A DNA stretch of 52,839 bases, from the NCBI GenBank assembly GCA_001421185.1, contig LJKK01000093.1, positions 1 to 52,839 on the forward strand. Reading direction: 5' to 3'. Source of the stretch: Methanomassiliicoccales archaeon RumEn M1. GTDB lineage: Archaea > Thermoplasmatota > Thermoplasmata > Methanomassiliicoccales > Methanomassiliicoccaceae. The notes beneath the pieces were generated by a model. That model was not told the DNA's origin. It was given only the letters and a program-made list of their open reading frames with translations, and searched no databases. Position numbers and translations under genes: made by a program. Within the stretch, counting starts at the first letter, position 1. Every line of letters starts with the position of its first letter. Shown here piece by piece: positions 50,345 to 52,839 of this stretch.

Positions 50345-51697
50345 TCACTCAGCCCCCACCACCTCGATGCCCTCCATGCCTATGGTGGGCAGGATGGTCG
50401 AGCGGACCACTTCGACGTCCCTGCCGATCGCCACCACGTTCTTCAACCCCTCGACCAGGTTGCCGACCAGCAGAGCATGCTTGAACGACCGCTCCACCGA
50501 GCCATGGTCGAGCACGTGACCCAGGCGGACCTCTAGGGCGAAGGCCCCGGTCACCGGGTTCACGTCGGGGCTGGAAACCTTCTCGATCAGGACGCAGCGG
50601 TCGAACGAGGACAGCATCTGCTCCCTGTTCTGGCTTCCGGGCGAGATCACAAGGTTGAAGTGGCCCGGCGACACACCGCCGCGGAATACGTACTGGGAGT
50701 TGTGCGGGTCCCTGCGTAATCCGTTTCCAGATGGCGCCCGACCCTCGATCGAAGAGGAGTAGGCATCGTACAGGTACGAACGCAGTACGCCGTTCTCCAC
50801 GATCGGCCGCACGGTGGTGGGCACGCCCTCGTCGTCATATGGCGCCGACAGCACCGCCCTGGGGTCGCCGGGATCGTCGACGATGGTGATCCCGGGAGAG
50901 GCGACGCTCTCGCCGAGCCTGCCGGCCCATGGGCTCCGCCTGCGCTGCACTAGGTCGGCGTTGGCTGCCGTTCCCACCAGGATGTCCAGCATATTCCCCA
51001 GCTCGGAGGGAACGATGAACGTTGGTACCTGGAGGGAGGTGGACAATGATGATGCCCCGGCGGCTGCCTTGGCTTGCTCGGCCATGGAGACACCCATGCA
51101 GTAGGGGTCGAGACCTTCCAGCCAGGGCGAGGTGTACGATGCCACGCCCTCTCCCGGTCTGGGCCCGGTGGTCATGGACGAGAAGTCGGAGAACACCAAG
51201 GTGTAGCGGTTCTCGGCGTCCACGCCGTTGGTGTTGCGAACCAACGTCTCGACCGCTCCCCCGCGCACCATGCCCTTGGGCACTTTCACCCCACGGTCCT
51301 CGGCGGCGCCCGCCACGGCCGATGTCAGTTCGCCCAGGGCGCTGCCGTCCAGCTGTGCGACGGCAGGGTCCCAGTTGTTGGGCGCCAAGGTCGCCTTGGA
51401 AGGCGATGGCAGGCGATCGAAGCTCTTGGAGGCCGGCGCCAGGTCGGCGAGCCTCAACGCCGCTCGCGCGCAGCGCTCGGCGTCCTCGATGGTGGCGCAG
51501 GTCGATGACGCCTGCCCCAAGCGCCGCCCCTTCAGCACCCGCACCGAAACGCCCAGGTCCTCCTTCTCCTCGACGTTCTTGATGCGGCCGTCATCGAGGT
51601 ACACGCTGACGGTCCGTCCAGAGGCGGCGAACACCTCCGCCTGCGGAGCGTCACCGCAAGCCTTGAGCGCTCTCTCGGCAAGCATGCGAAGGTCCAT
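50345..51697 (-). CDS. tldE: TldE/PmbA-type metalloprotease partner
   Basis: 450 residues. TldD/TldE forms a heterodimeric metalloprotease that degrades unfolded peptides or cleaves leader peptides of modified peptides. TldE lacks the HExxH site. Family segments: VFAASGRTVSVYLDDGRIKNVEEKEDLGVSVRVLKGRRLG, TLVFSDFSSM, GVPTTVRPIVENGVLRSYLYDAYSS, GNGLRRDPHNSQYVFRGGVSPGHFNLVISPGS and GAFALEVRLGHVLDHGSVERSFKHALLVGNLVEGLKNVVAIG. ATG directly follows the tldD stop (TGAATG), so the two are coupled. Confidence 0.93.
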   Translation of the reverse strand: MDLRMLAERALKACGDAPQAEVFAASGRTVSVYLDDGRIKNVEEKEDLGVSVRVLKGRRLGQASSTCATIEDAERCARAALRLADLAPASKSFDRLPSPSKATLAPNNWDPAVAQLDGSALGELTSAVAGAAEDRGVKVPKGMVRGGAVETLVRNTNGVDAENRYTLVFSDFSSMTTGPRPGEGVASYTSPWLEGLDPYCMGVSMAEQAKAAAGASSLSTSLQVPTFIVPSELGNMLDILVGTAANADLVQRRRSPWAGRLGESVASPGITIVDDPGDPRAVLSAPYDDEGVPTTVRPIVENGVLRSYLYDAYSSSIEGRAPSGNGLRRDPHNSQYVFRGGVSPGHFNLVISPGSQNREQMLSSFDRCVLIEKVSSPDVNPVTGAFALEVRLGHVLDHGSVERSFKHALLVGNLVEGLKNVVAIGRDVEVVRSTILPTIGMEGIEVVGAE

Positions 51698-52839
51698 TCA
51701 GTCACCTCCCACGATGATCTGCGAACGACAGTACGGCCCGCCCGACGACACCGGCACCCAGTCCTCGGCGCCCTTGCCGCACATGCCGGCGTCCAACTGC
51801 ACGCGGTCGCCCACCGCGTCCGTCGTCCTGAGGATGTCCAGCGCCTTGCCCGTGAGGGTGAAGGAGCGCACCGGTTTCGTTATCTGCCCGTTCTCGACCA
51901 GGTAGCCGCGCAGGGCCTTGGCCTCGAAGCCCCCGCCCACCGGGTCCTCCATGCCGTTGATCATGCGGTCGGTGACGACGCCGAACTTCACATCCTCGAT
52001 CATCTCCTCCAGCGTCCAGTCGCCCGCCTCGAAGAAGGTATTGGTCATTCGCACCCATACCCGACGGCCGAAGTCCTGCGCCCGCCCATTGCCGGTCGGC
52101 GTTACGTTCATCTCGGCCGCCGTCTCCAGGGAATGCATGTACCCGCGGTACACGCCGTCCTCGATGATGACCGTGCGCGAGGACGGTGTGCCCTCGTCAT
52201 CGAACTGTATGGAGCCGTGAGCACCCTCGATGGAGCCGTCGTCCACCATGGTGATCTGCTCGTTCGCGACCACCTGGCCGACCTTGTCGGTCAGGAACGA
52301 ACGCCTCTTCACGATCTCGTCCGCCTCCGACGCGTGCCCCATGACCTCGTGGGCCAGCAGGCCCGATATCACCGGATCGGTGATGCAGGTGATGCGGCCG
52401 GACGGCGGCCTTATGGCGTCGAGCATGATCACGGCCTCCTTGGCCGCGGCCGAGCCCATCTCGTTCAGCTCCCTTTTCCTCAGCACCTCCATCCCGCCGG
52501 TGCCGTCCATGAACTCGTGGAACATCTCTCTCCTTCCGGCGTCGGCCGCCACCGTCGAGGCCACCAGGCGTAGGCGCACGTCCTCCCAGTCGAGGTCGGC
52601 CCCCAGCGAGCTCACCAGGGCGGTCCTCTTGACCTCCTCGACGTAGGTCGCGTTGGTGTTCACTACCTTGTCCGAGATCCTCTGGGCGGCGTCCAGTTCC
52701 CTGGCCATTCTAAGCTTGTCCTCCACCGACACGTCGGAAGGGTGCACCTTGGCCCTGGCCGGATGATGCCCCGTTGCCGCCCTACCCTCCGGTATCGGTC
52801 TTCCAGGGGCGCCGCCGGCGCGGGCGGAGCGGACGGCCT
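51698..52839 (-). CDS. tldD: TldD-type metalloprotease (5' truncated by window edge)
   Basis: The frame is open to the window end, so the N-terminus is missing; the GTG at 52747 is not a likely start. The zinc site HEVMGHASEADEIVKRRSFL contains HExxxH, the TldD signature, with a second part in SGLLAHEVMG. Other family segments: ITMVDDGSIEGAHGSIQFDDEGTPSSRTVIIEDGVYRGYMHS, GNGRAQDFGRRVWVRMTNTFFEAGD and LDAGMCGKGAEDWVPVSSGGPYCRSQIIVGG. The catalytic partner of TldE; the client is unknown. Confidence 0.93.
   Translation of the reverse strand, partial: AVRSARAGGAPGRPIPEGRAATGHHPARAKVHPSDVSVEDKLRMARELDAAQRISDKVVNTNATYVEEVKRTALVSSLGADLDWEDVRLRLVASTVAADAGRREMFHEFMDGTGGMEVLRKRELNEMGSAAAKEAVIMLDAIRPPSGRITCITDPVISGLLAHEVMGHASEADEIVKRRSFLTDKVGQVVANEQITMVDDGSIEGAHGSIQFDDEGTPSSRTVIIEDGVYRGYMHSLETAAEMNVTPTGNGRAQDFGRRVWVRMTNTFFEAGDWTLEEMIEDVKFGVVTDRMINGMEDPVGGGFEAKALRGYLVENGQITKPVRSFTLTGKALDILRTTDAVGDRVQLDAGMCGKGAEDWVPVSSGGPYCRSQIIVGGD

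Noticed and set aside
1-52839. CRISPR arrays, rRNA, prophage or replication origin
   Set aside because: Scanned by eye for regular spaced repeats, rRNA-like sequence, phage structural genes and origin-type repeats; none seen.

Overview
The window (52.8 kb, high GC) is a stretch of archaeal chromosome. Archaeal markers are a PCNA sliding clamp, transcription factor S, an aCPSF2-type beta-CASP nuclease, KaiC-like RecA ATPases, a split transketolase, type II GAPDH and an archaeal prepilin peptidase. Many genes have a TATA-like box about 27-36 bp before the start codon, so many transcripts look leaderless or nearly so. An alkyltransferase-like/endonuclease V fusion (a type known from Ferroplasma) and an hgcAB pair (known from Methanomassiliicoccus) point to Thermoplasmata, perhaps Methanomassiliicoccales. 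The taxon is an inference; no methanogenesis gene lies in the window.

Layout: 1-3.5 kb, partial glycosyltransferase, then a RavA/ViaA-like MoxR ATPase and VWA pair. 3.6-5.5 kb, a small membrane protein, an ISL3-type insertion sequence and tRNA-Val. 5.6-8.4 kb, Hsp20 and two KaiC-like genes. 8.4-12 kb, a minus-strand cluster of YjbQ, aCPSF2-like nuclease, NadC, a 57-residue zinc protein and a radical SAM activase. 12-17.3 kb, HTH protein, membrane protein, TFS, PCNA, split transketolase and transaldolase. 17.4-19.8 kb, proA-proB. 19.8-26.7 kb, flavodoxin, membrane protein, AsnC regulator, then AbrB-hgcA-hgcB (mercury methylation), a DUF420-like protein, thiL and a radical SAM/endonuclease III fusion. 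26.6-32.4 kb, prepilin peptidase, MscS channel, nitroreductase, phosphoesterase, ATL-endonuclease V fusion and panE. 32.5-39.2 kb, a lysine operon (Lrp, dapA, dapB, lysC, lysA, dapF, dapL) using the diaminopimelate aminotransferase route. 39.2-45 kb, pgk, cation antiporter, HNH nuclease, TerC protein and GAPDH. 45.1-48.3 kb, ilvB-ilvN-ilvC preceded by a candidate leader peptide. 48.4 kb to the end, FkbM methyltransferase, two small conserved proteins and TldE/TldD (cut by the edge).

The strongest finds are the hgcAB locus with its repeat-bearing promoter, and a 22-codon leader ORF ending in a run of Val, Leu and Ile codons before ilvB, with a downstream stem that could hide the ilvB ribosome-binding site. 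Seven otherwise well-conserved reading frames are broken by single-base indels (RavA-like, KaiC-like twice, endonuclease III part, PanE, DapB, IlvC). These look more like sequencing or assembly errors than real decay, so the affected genes are given at frame-corrected extents.
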